Positions 1-7,852 of a stretch of DNA of 35,830 nucleotides are shown one piece after another; position 1 is the first letter of the stretch; each line of letters begins with the position of its first letter. This stretch comes from Pseudonocardia sp. (GTDB taxonomy: Bacteria > Actinomycetota > Actinomycetes > Mycobacteriales > Pseudonocardiaceae). The position numbers were made by a program, and so were the translations under genes. A model generated the notes under the pieces. That model was not told the DNA's origin. It searched no databases and saw only the letters and a list, made by a program, of their open reading frames with translations. Where the stretch lies: NCBI RefSeq assembly GCF_029263155.1, contig NZ_JAJCYB010000126.1:1-35830 (forward strand), in the 5' to 3' direction.

Positions 1-1
1 G

Positions 2-70
2 GACACCCCGAACATCGGCAACCTGTCGGGAATCTCGACCGATCGTCGAAGAATGCACACCGTCGTGTGA
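2..70 (+). CDS. 3' end of an unidentified gene (partial)
   Basis: Frame 2 stays open from the window edge to a TGA at 68-70, and 17 of its 22 codons end in G or C, as expected for a gene in this genome. The competing frame that runs to 153 has a poor third-position bias. The tail reads DTPNIGNLSGISTDRRR and onward, and is not recognisable. By position it precedes the TadC-like gene, so it may belong to the same pilus operon, but the short tail does not show this. Bases 71-149 appear non-coding. Confidence 0.35.
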   Translation, partial: DTPNIGNLSGISTDRRRMHTVV

Positions 71-149
71 ACCTGGCACCACCAGCACAACCTCGCGACC
101 AGGCGATCTTGCTGAGTGGCGAACCCGGTGGAGTAGGAACTGCGAGCCG

Positions 150-1049
150 ATGAACGCGCTGCTCCTGGCCACTATCGGTGCCGGCGCCCTCGTCGGCGCA
201 GGTTTGGCGGTCATCCTGGCCGGGCTGACGAGATGGCATCCGGTCCTCTCGGACGCGTTGGCGATGCTCGATGAACGCCATCCCGGGCAGGCCACCGAAG
301 CAAGCGGAGCACCCGGGACGCGCGCGGCGGTGTTCCGCGTTCTCGTCGACGTTGCACGGCGCCTGCCCGGGTCGGTCGGCGAACGTGATCTGGAGGTCCT
401 CCAGCTCGACCGGGACCGCCACCTGATCGGACGGCTCGGGACCGCGCTGACGTACGCAGCGATCGGACCGGCGCTCGCCGTTGTTCTGCTGGTGCTGGAT
501 GCGAGCCTTCCCGTCGTCGTGCCGACCGGGTTCTGCGTGGTCGGCGGCGTCGTCGGCTGGACGAGCTACGGGCGCCGCACCCGAGATCGGGCCGACGACG
601 TCCGGGAAGAGCTGCGCTACGTCCTCGTCGCCTACCTCCAGCAGGTGAGCCTGCTTCGGCGCGGCGGGGCGGGCATCGCCACCGCGCTCGGCCTCCCGCC
701 CCAACTGCTCGACGACAGCGAGCCGATGCGTCGGATCGGTCGCGAACTCGAGCTGGCCGAACGCGCCGGCCTGATGCCGTGGGAGGGCCTGCGTCGATTC
801 GGTACCCAGATCGACGTCAGCGAGCTCGAAGACCTTTCCACGATCGCCGAGACGGCGGGACATGACGGCGGCGCCGTGATCGACACCTTGCTCGCCCGGG
901 CCGAGAGCCTCAACGACGAGCTCATCGCCGACGCCCACACGGCCGCGAACCGGGCAACCGGCCAGATGAGCACACCCGGCGTGATCCAGGTCTTCCTGAT
1001 CGCGGCGTGGGTGCTGTTCCCGGCTGCGGCCACGCTGCTGAGCTCGTGA
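150..1049 (+). CDS. Type II secretion F-family protein, TadC-like
   Basis: This 299-aa polytopic membrane protein has hydrophobic segments near residues 3-25, 95-115, 118-138 and 275-297, with a cytoplasmic T2SSF-type helical domain at about 155-270 (ELRYVLVAYLQQVSLLRRGG, then an E-D-L-S-T-I-A-E-T-A-like stretch). This is the arrangement of TadB/TadC, the inner-membrane platform on which the TadA ATPase assembles Flp-type pili. The family's usual length is about 280-320 aa. It heads the visible pilus genes, and the next start lies 25 bp downstream behind a strong ribosome site. Which of TadB or TadC it is cannot be settled without the upstream genes. ATG at 150 is chosen because the preceding 80 bp lack coding bias. 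Confidence 0.85.
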   Translation: MNALLLATIGAGALVGAGLAVILAGLTRWHPVLSDALAMLDERHPGQATEASGAPGTRAAVFRVLVDVARRLPGSVGERDLEVLQLDRDRHLIGRLGTALTYAAIGPALAVVLLVLDASLPVVVPTGFCVVGGVVGWTSYGRRTRDRADDVREELRYVLVAYLQQVSLLRRGGAGIATALGLPPQLLDDSEPMRRIGRELELAERAGLMPWEGLRRFGTQIDVSELEDLSTIAETAGHDGGAVIDTLLARAESLNDELIADAHTAANRATGQMSTPGVIQVFLIAAWVLFPAAATLLSS

Positions 1050-1074
1050 CGACATCGAATCAGAGGAGGAACCG

Positions 1075-1281
1075 ATGGAGAAGATCCGTATGACCCTGAC
1101 CCTGCTGGTGATGGATCTGATCGGACGCCTGGGCGCCCGACTGGGCCCGGTCGACGAGCGCGGCGGAGGACGCAATACCGACGAGGGCTTCCACATCTCC
1201 GGCGGCGCCATCGTGGCGGGCGTGATCGCCGCCGGCGTCGGGGCGTTCATCGCTCAGAAGGTCGGCGCCCTCGGCGAATGA
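1075..1281 (+). CDS. Small Flp-pilin-like membrane peptide
   Basis: The 68-aa product has one clear hydrophobic segment at about residues 43-64 (GGAIVAGVIAAGVGAFIAQK) preceded by a charged, Gly-rich stretch. It follows a strong Shine-Dalgarno (GAGGAGG, 1061-1067), consistent with high expression. Its place directly after the TadC-like gene and before three TadE-like genes makes it the best candidate for the major pilin of this locus. A prepilin-peptidase site is possible after DEG at about residue 38, but the +5 residue is Gly rather than the canonical Glu, so processing is uncertain. Family assignment rests on size, topology and context, not on clear homology. Confidence 0.6.
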   Translation: MEKIRMTLTLLVMDLIGRLGARLGPVDERGGGRNTDEGFHISGGAIVAGVIAAGVGAFIAQKVGALGE

Positions 1282-1293
1282 TGCGGAGTCGCC

Positions 1294-1689
1294 ATGACGA
1301 CGCCGACAGACACCGGAGAACGGGGCGGAGCGACCAGCGTGCAGATGGCGCTCCTGTGGATCGCCATGATCACGTTCATCCTGGCCGTCGTCCAGACCGC
1401 GCTGTTGTACCTCGCCGGCCAGCTTGCACTCACCGCGGCCGAGGACGGGCTGCGGTCGGGCCGCTACTACGGCGTCGGATCCGCGGAGCAGGCCCGCCGC
1501 AGCGCCCAGGACTTCATCGCCCGCACCGCGGGCTCCACCCTCGGCGCACCGACGGTGGAGGCCGTGCTCAGCGACGACGGCGCAACGCTGCAGGTGACCG
1601 TCAGCGGGACCGTGCTCGCGGTCGTTCCCGGCCTGGAGCTGCACGTCGCCAAGCAGGCGAGCGGCGCGATCGAGCAGGTCACGCCATGA
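1294..1689 (+). CDS. TadE-like pseudopilin (first of three)
   Basis: This 131-aa protein has a short charged N-terminus (TGERGGATSVQMALL), one membrane helix at about residues 17-42, and a soluble extracytoplasmic domain with a helical AEDGLRSG segment typical of TadE/TadG-family minor pilins. Those proteins are cut by the Tad prepilin peptidase and prime or cap the Flp pilus. The RGG-x-x-x-V pattern marks a class III leader, but the canonical Glu at +5 is Gln (VQMAL). GGAG lies just before the ATG. Its stop overlaps the next start (ATGA at 1686-1689), implying coupled translation. Confidence 0.8.
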   Translation: MTTPTDTGERGGATSVQMALLWIAMITFILAVVQTALLYLAGQLALTAAEDGLRSGRYYGVGSAEQARRSAQDFIARTAGSTLGAPTVEAVLSDDGATLQVTVSGTVLAVVPGLELHVAKQASGAIEQVTP

Positions 1690-2129
1690 TCGCGCCCGTT
1701 GACGCGCGAGGGGAACGGGGAGGCGGGCCATCGGTCGAGGCCGCGTTGCTGGCCACGTTGATGGGTCTGCTCATCGGTTTCGTCATCGCCGTCGGACGTC
1801 TGGTGGCTGCCGAGTCGGCCTGTGACCAGGCTGCCCGCGCGGCCGCGCGGATCGCCTCCATCGAGCGCGACGCGGCCCAGGCGCAGGTGCAGGGCCAGAT
1901 GGCGGCCGAATCCGCTGTGGCATCCCAGGGCCTGACGTTGGCGCAGCTCGCCGTCACGATCGACACCACCCAGTTCGGCCGACCACTCGGCGAGCCGGGC
2001 GTCGTACGAGCCGACGTCGCGTGCCAGGTGCGGTGGTCAGACCTCGCAGTGCCGGGCGCGCCTGGATTTCACGATCTTGAAGCATCGTTCACCAGCCCGA
2101 TAGATCAATTCCGGGAACGACAGCGATGA
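1686..2129 (+). CDS. TadE-like pseudopilin (second of three)
   Basis: The start is set at ATG 1686, which overlaps the previous stop by four bases. A longer upstream reading frame exists but runs through the previous gene. The 147-aa product has the best class III leader of the group: RGGGPSVEAALL keeps Glu five residues after the presumed Gly cleavage point. The membrane helix spans about residues 17-37, followed by a soluble domain with an Ala-rich helix (CDQAARAAARIASIERDAAQ) and a beta-rich end. This is typical of TadE-family pilus-assembly proteins. It overlaps the next gene by ATGA at 2126-2129. Confidence 0.8.
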   Translation: MIAPVDARGERGGGPSVEAALLATLMGLLIGFVIAVGRLVAAESACDQAARAAARIASIERDAAQAQVQGQMAAESAVASQGLTLAQLAVTIDTTQFGRPLGEPGVVRADVACQVRWSDLAVPGAPGFHDLEASFTSPIDQFRERQR

Positions 2130-2560
2130 CCCGAACCGAGGACGAACGGGACCGCGGCGGCGGATCGGTCAGCGCACCGATGGCCATCGCGATGCTGGCG
2201 CTGATCGCGGTCAGCGGACTGGCGATCGACGGAGCCCGCAAGGCCCAGCAGATCGCCACGGCCGACGCCACGGCCGAGGAAGCCGCACGCGCGGGCGGTC
2301 AGGTCGTCGACCTGGCCGCGGTCCAGCGTGGCGAGGCGGCGCTGGACCCGAACAACGCACGCGCAGCGGCCCAGGAGTACCTGGAGGCCGCTGGCGTGAC
2401 CGGCGAGGTGTTCCTTGTGGCTCCGGACCGGATCCGGGTGGAGGTCGTCCTCCGGCAACCCACTGTGCTTCTCGGGCTGGTGGGTGTGGACGAGATCTCG
2501 GCGACGGGCTCGGCCGAGGCCGATGTCGTGCCGTCGCAGCCCGGGTCGGCTGGTGGGTGA
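2126..2560 (+). CDS. TadE/TadG-like pseudopilin (third of three)
   Basis: The 144-aa protein has a charged leader (TRTEDERDRGGGS), one membrane helix at about residues 15-35 (VSAPMAIAMLALIAVSGLAI), then an Ala-rich helix (KAQQIATADATAEEAARAGG) that resembles the start of TadG/TadE pilus proteins. The rest is a small soluble domain ending in Gly/Ser-rich sequence. The leader lacks a Glu at +5 (Pro or Ala depending on the cut), so it may be a peptidase-independent membrane component instead of a processed minor pilin. It is translationally coupled to both neighbours. Confidence 0.75.
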   Translation: MTRTEDERDRGGGSVSAPMAIAMLALIAVSGLAIDGARKAQQIATADATAEEAARAGGQVVDLAAVQRGEAALDPNNARAAAQEYLEAAGVTGEVFLVAPDRIRVEVVLRQPTVLLGLVGVDEISATGSAEADVVPSQPGSAGG

Positions 2561-5500
2561 TGATCGTGTTGCGGCTGGTGCGCGGGCTGATCGCGCTCGT
2601 CACCCTGGCCGGGCTGGTCGCGGGAGTCCCGGCCGCTCTGTGGTCGCTCGGGTCGCCGTTCCTCCCCGACCAACTGCCGACCGTGGACGACGTCGTCGTG
2701 GCACTCACCCGACCCGATGACGGCAGCCTGCTGCTCGGGCTGCTCGTGCTCGTCGGCTGGATCGTCTGGCTACAGCTCGCCTACTCGATACTGGTCGAGA
2801 CCGCGGCGCAGGTTCGCTCGCTGCCGATGCAGCGTCCCGGTCGGTTCGGGTTCCGGACGACCCGCACGCTCGCCGCCCTGCTCATCGGCTGGGTCCTCAC
2901 CATGGCCGCCACGCCGGCGACCGCATCCACCACGCCTCCCGTCACGGTGAGCACATCCTTCCTTCCCGCTGCCGCTGCGTCAGCGGAGTCACCGGCGGGA
3001 CCCGTTCACGTCGTGCAGCCTCGTGACACGTTGTGGGACATCGCAGCCCGCGTTCTGGGCGATCCGCTGCGGTGGCGCGAGATCTTCGATCTCAACGACG
3101 GACGTCTCCAGGCTGACGGCGGCCGGCTGAGCGACGGATCGGTTCTGCATGTCGGGTGGGAGCTGCGGCTGCCAGCCGAGCCGGACCCTTCCGACATACG
3201 GGTGCGCGTCGAGGTCGGGGACAGCCTCACCGGTCTCGCGGACCAGCACCTCGGCGACCCGGCCCGGTACCCGGACCTCTACGAGGTCAACGCCGGTGTC
3301 CGGCAACCGGACGGCGGCTATCTGAACGACCCCGACGTGATCCGACCCGGCTGGCTCCTCTCCGTCCCCACCATCGACGGACCCGTCGATCAACCGATGG
3401 ACGACATCCCGCCGCCTGTCGACGGCACCGGTCCCGATCCGCCACCCCTCACCACCTCGACACCGACACCCGAGCTCCAGGTCCCGACCGGGGATCCGCT
3501 GACGTCGATCCCGCTGCCCGAGACATCGGCACCGACACCGCCGAGTAACCCGACTGGCGGCACCGACACCGCACAAACGTCGTTCGCAGTTCCAGCAGCG
3601 GTCGTCGTCTCCGGGCTGGCGGCCAGCGGGATCGTCACCGGAATCGTCGCCTACCGGCGCCGTCAGACGCGCTGGCGCCGCGCCGGCCGCCAGATCGCCC
3701 TGCCGGATCTGGACCACTCCCGGCTCGAGTCCGCCACCGTCACCGCCGCGCAGACCGCCGGGACGCGGTTCCTGGACACCGTGCTGAGATCCCTCACCGT
3801 CACGCCCGGCGTGCACGGGTTGCCGTCGTTGGAGGCTCTCTGGCTCGCACCGGCGGGTATCGATCTCGTGCTCACCGAGCCACGGGACGCGGTCCCGCCG
3901 TTCGTCGCCGAGGACGACGGATCGGTGTGGCACGTCGACGCGGAGGCGGCCTTGCCGATCACGGAGCAGGAGGCCGTCGGTGTCGCGAACCCGTTCCCCG
4001 CTCTCGTCTCCCTCGGCACCGGTGAGGACGGCGCGACCCTGCTGGTCGACGCCGAGCGAGCAGGTGCGCTCCACCTCGTCGGCGATCGGACCAAGACGAT
4101 CGACCTGGTCAGGAACATGGCGGTCGAGCTCGGCACGTGCCGTTGGGCCGATGACACCTCGGTCATGATCGTCGGACTGGAGGCCGGCCTGACAGACCTC
4201 CCCCCGAACCGGGTCGAGCAGGTAAAGGACGTCCGGACCGCGGCCGGTCGTCTGCGAGCGGCGATATCAGCGACGCAGGAGCACCTGGCGAGGGTTGACG
4301 GCGGCTCCGTGGTGGGCATGCGGGTCCAGGACCAGCTCAGCGACTCCTGGGTCGTCAGCGTCCTGGTTGTGGCCGAGCCCGACGAGACGCAACTGCAGAT
4401 GCTCAGCGAGCTGTGCCGGGAGCTCGCAACCGGTGAACGAACCTCGGCCGCCGTCATCACCGCCGGAGCATCGACAACGCTGCCCGGGGAACAGGTGCAC
4501 ATCGACTCCGACGGCACGATGCAGATGCCGCGGCTGGACACCGGAACGTTGCGCGCCGAGCAGATGTCCGCCGACATCGCCCTCGGACTGCTCTCGGTCA
4601 TCGGCACCGCGCTTGAGCACGACGTGCCGGTACCGTCCGCGCCCGAACCTCAGCCCTGGGCGGACGACATGCGCAGCGACGGGTCCCTGCAGCCTGACGC
4701 GGATTCCCCAGAGGCCGGTCCGCTCGTGATCGAGATCGATGATTCGGACGAATCTCCGGATCGCCAGCCGCTCCTCGCGGAGGTTCCTGATCAACAGCCT
4801 GACCCAGCTGCCCACCGGCGACTGCTTTTGGTGGAGAAGCAGGACCCGGAGCTGGACGACGACGCCGCGCTGTGGCACGCCCAGGGACCGTCAGCGCGCC
4901 CGCTCGTCTCGATCCTCGGCGAACCGGCCTTCGCCGCTGCCGGTCCCCTGCCCGAGAAGCGGCACAGCTGGTATGTCGAGGTCGTGGTCTACCTGGCGCT
5001 GCACCGGACGGGGGTCGACCGGGACAAGATCACAACGGATCTGTGGCCGGAAGGCAGCACCGTGCGGCCCCCGACCATCCGTCGCGCCGTCGCGGAGGCG
5101 CGGCAGTGGGCCGGCAAGGACCACACCGTCGATCCGCCCGTCGACCACATCCCGAGCATCTCCCCGGCCGGTGGTGACCGGTACCGGATCACGGGGCACC
5201 TCATGGACTGGGACCTGTTCCGGCGCCTGCGCAAACGCGCGCAGGCCCGCGCCGCCGCCGGTCGACGAGCCGACGCGACACACGACTACGAGAACGCCCT
5301 GCGACTCGTCCGCGGCCCGGTCCTCCACCCGTTGCGGCAGCGGGGATACGGATGGCTGCACAACCCTGACCAGCGCCACGAGCACCTCATCCCCGGCTTC
5401 ATCATCGACACCGCCCACGAGCTGGTCGACCTCGCACTCGACGACGGCGACCTCGAGCGCGCCCGGTTCGCGGCCGAGACGGCCCAACGGGTCGACCCGG

Positions 5501-5694
5501 ACCGCACCTTCGACCGCCCGTTCACCGACCTGATGCGCATCGCCCACGCAGCGGGCGACCTGGCCGAGATGCGCGAACACGCCGAGCTGCTCCTCGCCGA
5601 GCGAGGGTTCGAGGTCGGCGAGGACCTTCCACCCGAGAGCTTCGCCGTGTTCGACGCGTTGTTCCCGCACGGCCTCCGCGTCCCGACCAGCTGA
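2557..5694 (+). CDS. Large membrane protein with LysM domains and C-terminal BTAD-type region
   Basis: The 1045-aa protein has membrane segments at about 7-33, 57-83 and 103-122, then two LysM-like repeats at about 149-206 (VHVVQPRDTLWDIAARVLG) and 215-272 (VEVGDSLTGLADQHLGD). A Pro/Thr-rich linker follows (275-340), then a fourth membrane segment at about 343-366. The long cytoplasmic part ends in a winged-helix-like segment (about 798-850) and a BTAD/TPR-like helical domain (about 880-1040). LysM repeats bind peptidoglycan, so the protein probably spans from the wall to the cytoplasm. Proteins of this layout accompany Tad loci in actinobacterial elements. A wall-anchoring or signalling role in pilus assembly is inference. 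The start is GTG 2557 or ATG 2560, overlapping the previous stop. Confidence 0.85.
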   Translation: MMIVLRLVRGLIALVTLAGLVAGVPAALWSLGSPFLPDQLPTVDDVVVALTRPDDGSLLLGLLVLVGWIVWLQLAYSILVETAAQVRSLPMQRPGRFGFRTTRTLAALLIGWVLTMAATPATASTTPPVTVSTSFLPAAAASAESPAGPVHVVQPRDTLWDIAARVLGDPLRWREIFDLNDGRLQADGGRLSDGSVLHVGWELRLPAEPDPSDIRVRVEVGDSLTGLADQHLGDPARYPDLYEVNAGVRQPDGGYLNDPDVIRPGWLLSVPTIDGPVDQPMDDIPPPVDGTGPDPPPLTTSTPTPELQVPTGDPLTSIPLPETSAPTPPSNPTGGTDTAQTSFAVPAAVVVSGLAASGIVTGIVAYRRRQTRWRRAGRQIALPDLDHSRLESATVTAAQTAGTRFLDTVLRSLTVTPGVHGLPSLEALWLAPAGIDLVLTEPRDAVPPFVAEDDGSVWHVDAEAALPITEQEAVGVANPFPALVSLGTGEDGATLLVDAERAGALHLVGDRTKTIDLVRNMAVELGTCRWADDTSVMIVGLEAGLTDLPPNRVEQVKDVRTAAGRLRAAISATQEHLARVDGGSVVGMRVQDQLSDSWVVSVLVVAEPDETQLQMLSELCRELATGERTSAAVITAGASTTLPGEQVHIDSDGTMQMPRLDTGTLRAEQMSADIALGLLSVIGTALEHDVPVPSAPEPQPWADDMRSDGSLQPDADSPEAGPLVIEIDDSDESPDRQPLLAEVPDQQPDPAAHRRLLLVEKQDPELDDDAALWHAQGPSARPLVSILGEPAFAAAGPLPEKRHSWYVEVVVYLALHRTGVDRDKITTDLWPEGSTVRPPTIRRAVAEARQWAGKDHTVDPPVDHIPSISPAGGDRYRITGHLMDWDLFRRLRKRAQARAAAGRRADATHDYENALRLVRGPVLHPLRQRGYGWLHNPDQRHEHLIPGFIIDTAHELVDLALDDGDLERARFAAETAQRVDPDRTFDRPFTDLMRIAHAAGDLAEMREHAELLLAERGFEVGEDLPPESFAVFDALFPHGLRVPTS

Positions 5695-5701
5695 GGACCC
5701 G

Positions 5702-6325
5702 GTGGCGGCGATCCTCGTGACGGCAAGCTGCGCCGTCGGCGCGGCCGCGCTCACACCCCTGCTGGTGCGCCTCGCCGAGGCGACCGCGCATCGCAAAGCC
5801 GTGACCACGACCCCGGTTCGCCTTGCGCTTACCGCGGCGCTCGGAGCAGTAGGTGCCGCAGCGGGCGCACGGCTCGACACCGCCCACGCGGTCGGGCTGC
5901 TCCCCCTATTGATCCTGGCCGGTGCTGCGGCGCTCGTCGACGCCCGTGAGCGCAGGCTCCCTGACGTTCTCACCGGCTGCGTTGCGGCCGTCGTCGCGGT
6001 GGCGATCACACTGGCTGTCGTCGGCGGGCACGCCGACGGCACACGCGCGATGTACGGCTTTCTCGCCGGTCTGCTCCTCGCGATCATCGGGAAGTGGCTG
6101 AGCGACCAGGCGGTGGGCTGGGGCGACGTCAAGCTCGCGCCGAGCCTGACCGCGTGCCTGGCCTGGAGCGGCTGGTTCACCGTGTACCTCGGCCTGCTCG
6201 CCTGGGCATTGCTCATCCTGGCGACCGCGGGCCTGCTTGCGGTCCGTTCAGGTCGGGCCGTGATCGTGCCGTACGGCCCCGCGATGGTCACCGGAACTCT
6301 GATGGCGGTGCTGGTCACGGCCTGA
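5702..6325 (+). CDS. A24-family prepilin peptidase (TadV/CpaA-like)
   Basis: The 207-aa polytopic membrane protease carries both catalytic aspartate motifs of the A24 family: DARERRLPD at about residues 80-88 and GWGDVKLAP (G-x-G-D-x-K) at about 140-148. About six hydrophobic helices fill the rest. There is no N-terminal Cys-rich methyltransferase domain, as usual for the short Tad/CpaA type. It should cleave the leaders of the pilin-like products upstream. The start is GTG 5702, seven bases after the previous stop with AGGA in between. Its last 11 bases overlap the 3' end of the convergent mobilization operon (6315-6325). Confidence 0.88.
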   Translation: MAAILVTASCAVGAAALTPLLVRLAEATAHRKAVTTTPVRLALTAALGAVGAAAGARLDTAHAVGLLPLLILAGAAALVDARERRLPDVLTGCVAAVVAVAITLAVVGGHADGTRAMYGFLAGLLLAIIGKWLSDQAVGWGDVKLAPSLTACLAWSGWFTVYLGLLAWALLILATAGLLAVRSGRAVIVPYGPAMVTGTLMAVLVTA

Positions 6326-7208
6326 TCGCACCGCGACCGGGCGCAGGTCGGTGGCTCGATGGCTGGGCGGGCCGCGGGGACCGGCCGGGTACGTCGCCGA
6401 GTGCTGCGCGGGCGCCGGATGCTTCGTTCTGCTGGTTGAGGAGTTCGAGGGCGTCGTCGTCGGCTTCGACTGCCAGTGCACGGGATGCGGCCCGGAACGG
6501 CTGCCGCGCCGTCTCCTCGCTGGGGGTCGGCGAGGACGCGGCCCGCTGAGGCGTTGGCGCCGGGGACGCGTAAGCTGCATCGAGATCGACGCCGGCGAAC
6601 CTCTCGGCGATCGCCCCGTCGACCACGCTCGACACACCCCGCAGATTCCGCGCGACCGCCTGGTGCTGCGCACGTCGTGGATCGAGGTCGGCTACGGCAG
6701 CGGCCTCATCTGCGGTGCCCCACCGGTCCTGGCCCAGTCGAAGCGACCGATCGGTCACGCTCCACCCGACGAGCTCATGGGCAGGCCGAGTGAGGATGTG
6801 CTCCCGCAACGCTCCGGCCAGGTCGTGGTTCGCCAGCTCGGCGCCGACGGGACCGAGCCCGGGAACGAACCCGACGACCGCCCAGCTGTCGCGGCCGAGG
6901 CTGGACAGCGACACGACCATCGCCTCACGCTCCATCTGCCCGGCCAGCAATCCACGCGCAGCGCGGTAGGTGTCGTTGTCGAGCGGACGCGGTAACGGTC
7001 CGGCCGCTGCGGATGGATCGCCGGTGGCGTTGGCGAGGGCCGCCCGTCCTGCGTGCACGTCGCGCGACGCCCGTCGCCGACCCGGGCGGTCCCGCGCCAC
7101 GGCAGCACGCCGGTGCCGGACCAGCCCGTCAGCGATGAACGTGGCGACGTGCGCGAGCTGGTACAGCTCGTAACCGGGAACCGCAAGCAGCGGGTAGTCG
7201 GTGGTCAT
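6315..7208 (-). CDS. Unrecognised protein, last gene of the mobilization operon
   Basis: This 297-aa protein is not recognised. The N-terminal two-thirds looks folded (PLLAVPGYELYQLAHVATFI near the start, AVVGFVPGLGPVGAELANHD at about 130-150), with little hydrophobicity sufficient for a membrane span. The C-terminal 90 residues are Pro/Ala/Ser-rich and probably disordered. It is translationally coupled to the 215-aa gene before it (ATGA, 7205-7208), which itself is coupled to the relaxase. A role in DNA processing, relaxosome function or establishment is inferred only from this co-expression. The 3' end overlaps the prepilin peptidase gene convergently. Confidence 0.75.
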   Translation of the reverse strand: MTTDYPLLAVPGYELYQLAHVATFIADGLVRHRRAAVARDRPGRRRASRDVHAGRAALANATGDPSAAAGPLPRPLDNDTYRAARGLLAGQMEREAMVVSLSSLGRDSWAVVGFVPGLGPVGAELANHDLAGALREHILTRPAHELVGWSVTDRSLRLGQDRWGTADEAAAVADLDPRRAQHQAVARNLRGVSSVVDGAIAERFAGVDLDAAYASPAPTPQRAASSPTPSEETARQPFRAASRALAVEADDDALELLNQQNEASGARAALGDVPGRSPRPAQPSSHRPAPGRGAIRP

Positions 7209-7852
7209 GGCGCCATCCCCGACGTCGGCGGCCGGAGACGCGACACCGACGCCGGAGCCGGCGGCTGAGCCGCCGCACCGGATGCCTTGGGCCGCAGCCG
7301 CGACGGCGTCGCCCGCAGATCCCGCTTGACCAGCGCTGGGAAGAAGGCGTCCGACGCGATGTCGACGGCACCGCGCAGTACCCGCTCGGAGCCCGGCGGC
7401 ACGAAGACGTGCCGAGCGAGGTTGTAGGCATCGCGGAACGCGTTGGTACAGCTGTGGAAGGCGCCATGGTCCCGTACCTCGAACGCGACACGACCGAGCT
7501 GCACCCGCAGGTACGAGCGATGAACCTGCTCCCCCTCCCCGACGATCGTCACGCTGGACGCCGGACGGCCGATCGCGTTGACGACCACACCCGGCTCGGG
7601 CATCCCCCGCAAGCCCCGGATGCTCCTGCGATCGGCATTGACCGGCAGCGCCTTGGCCGCCTCGTGGCTCTCCAGCCAGACGTTGAGGAAGTGCTCCGCC
7701 GTCGTCTCCTGATGCAGATACAGCAGGGTCCGGCCGATCCGCACCGCCACGGCCGCCTCGTCCGTGCCCGGATGCTGCACGGTGACGGCCGTGTCCTGGG
7801 CTCCGACCAGCCGCACGATCGCCAGTACGGCCTGGTCACTGCCGCGCGTCAC
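7205..7852 (-). CDS. Unrecognised protein coupled to the relaxase
   Basis: The 215-aa product starts at GTG 7852, overlapping the relaxase stop (GTGA). It has a mixed alpha/beta character: AVAVRIGRTLLYLHQETTAEHFLNVWLES reads as a strand followed by a helix in the first third. A conserved-looking middle (VVVNAIGRPASSVTIVGEGE) and a basic C-terminal tail rich in Pro/Ala follow. No catalytic motif, signal peptide or membrane segment is evident, so it is probably cytoplasmic. Position in a MobC-relaxase operon suggests a mobilization accessory factor, but the sequence does not prove this. Confidence 0.75.
   Translation of the reverse strand: MTRGSDQAVLAIVRLVGAQDTAVTVQHPGTDEAAVAVRIGRTLLYLHQETTAEHFLNVWLESHEAAKALPVNADRRSIRGLRGMPEPGVVVNAIGRPASSVTIVGEGEQVHRSYLRVQLGRVAFEVRDHGAFHSCTNAFRDAYNLARHVFVPPGSERVLRGAVDIASDAFFPALVKRDLRATPSRLRPKASGAAAQPPAPASVSRLRPPTSGMAP

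Noticed and set aside
2989..4074. Open frame of 361 codons opposite the LysM/BTAD gene
   Set aside because: The plus strand has recognisable LysM repeats and membrane segments across this interval; the minus-strand product has none.
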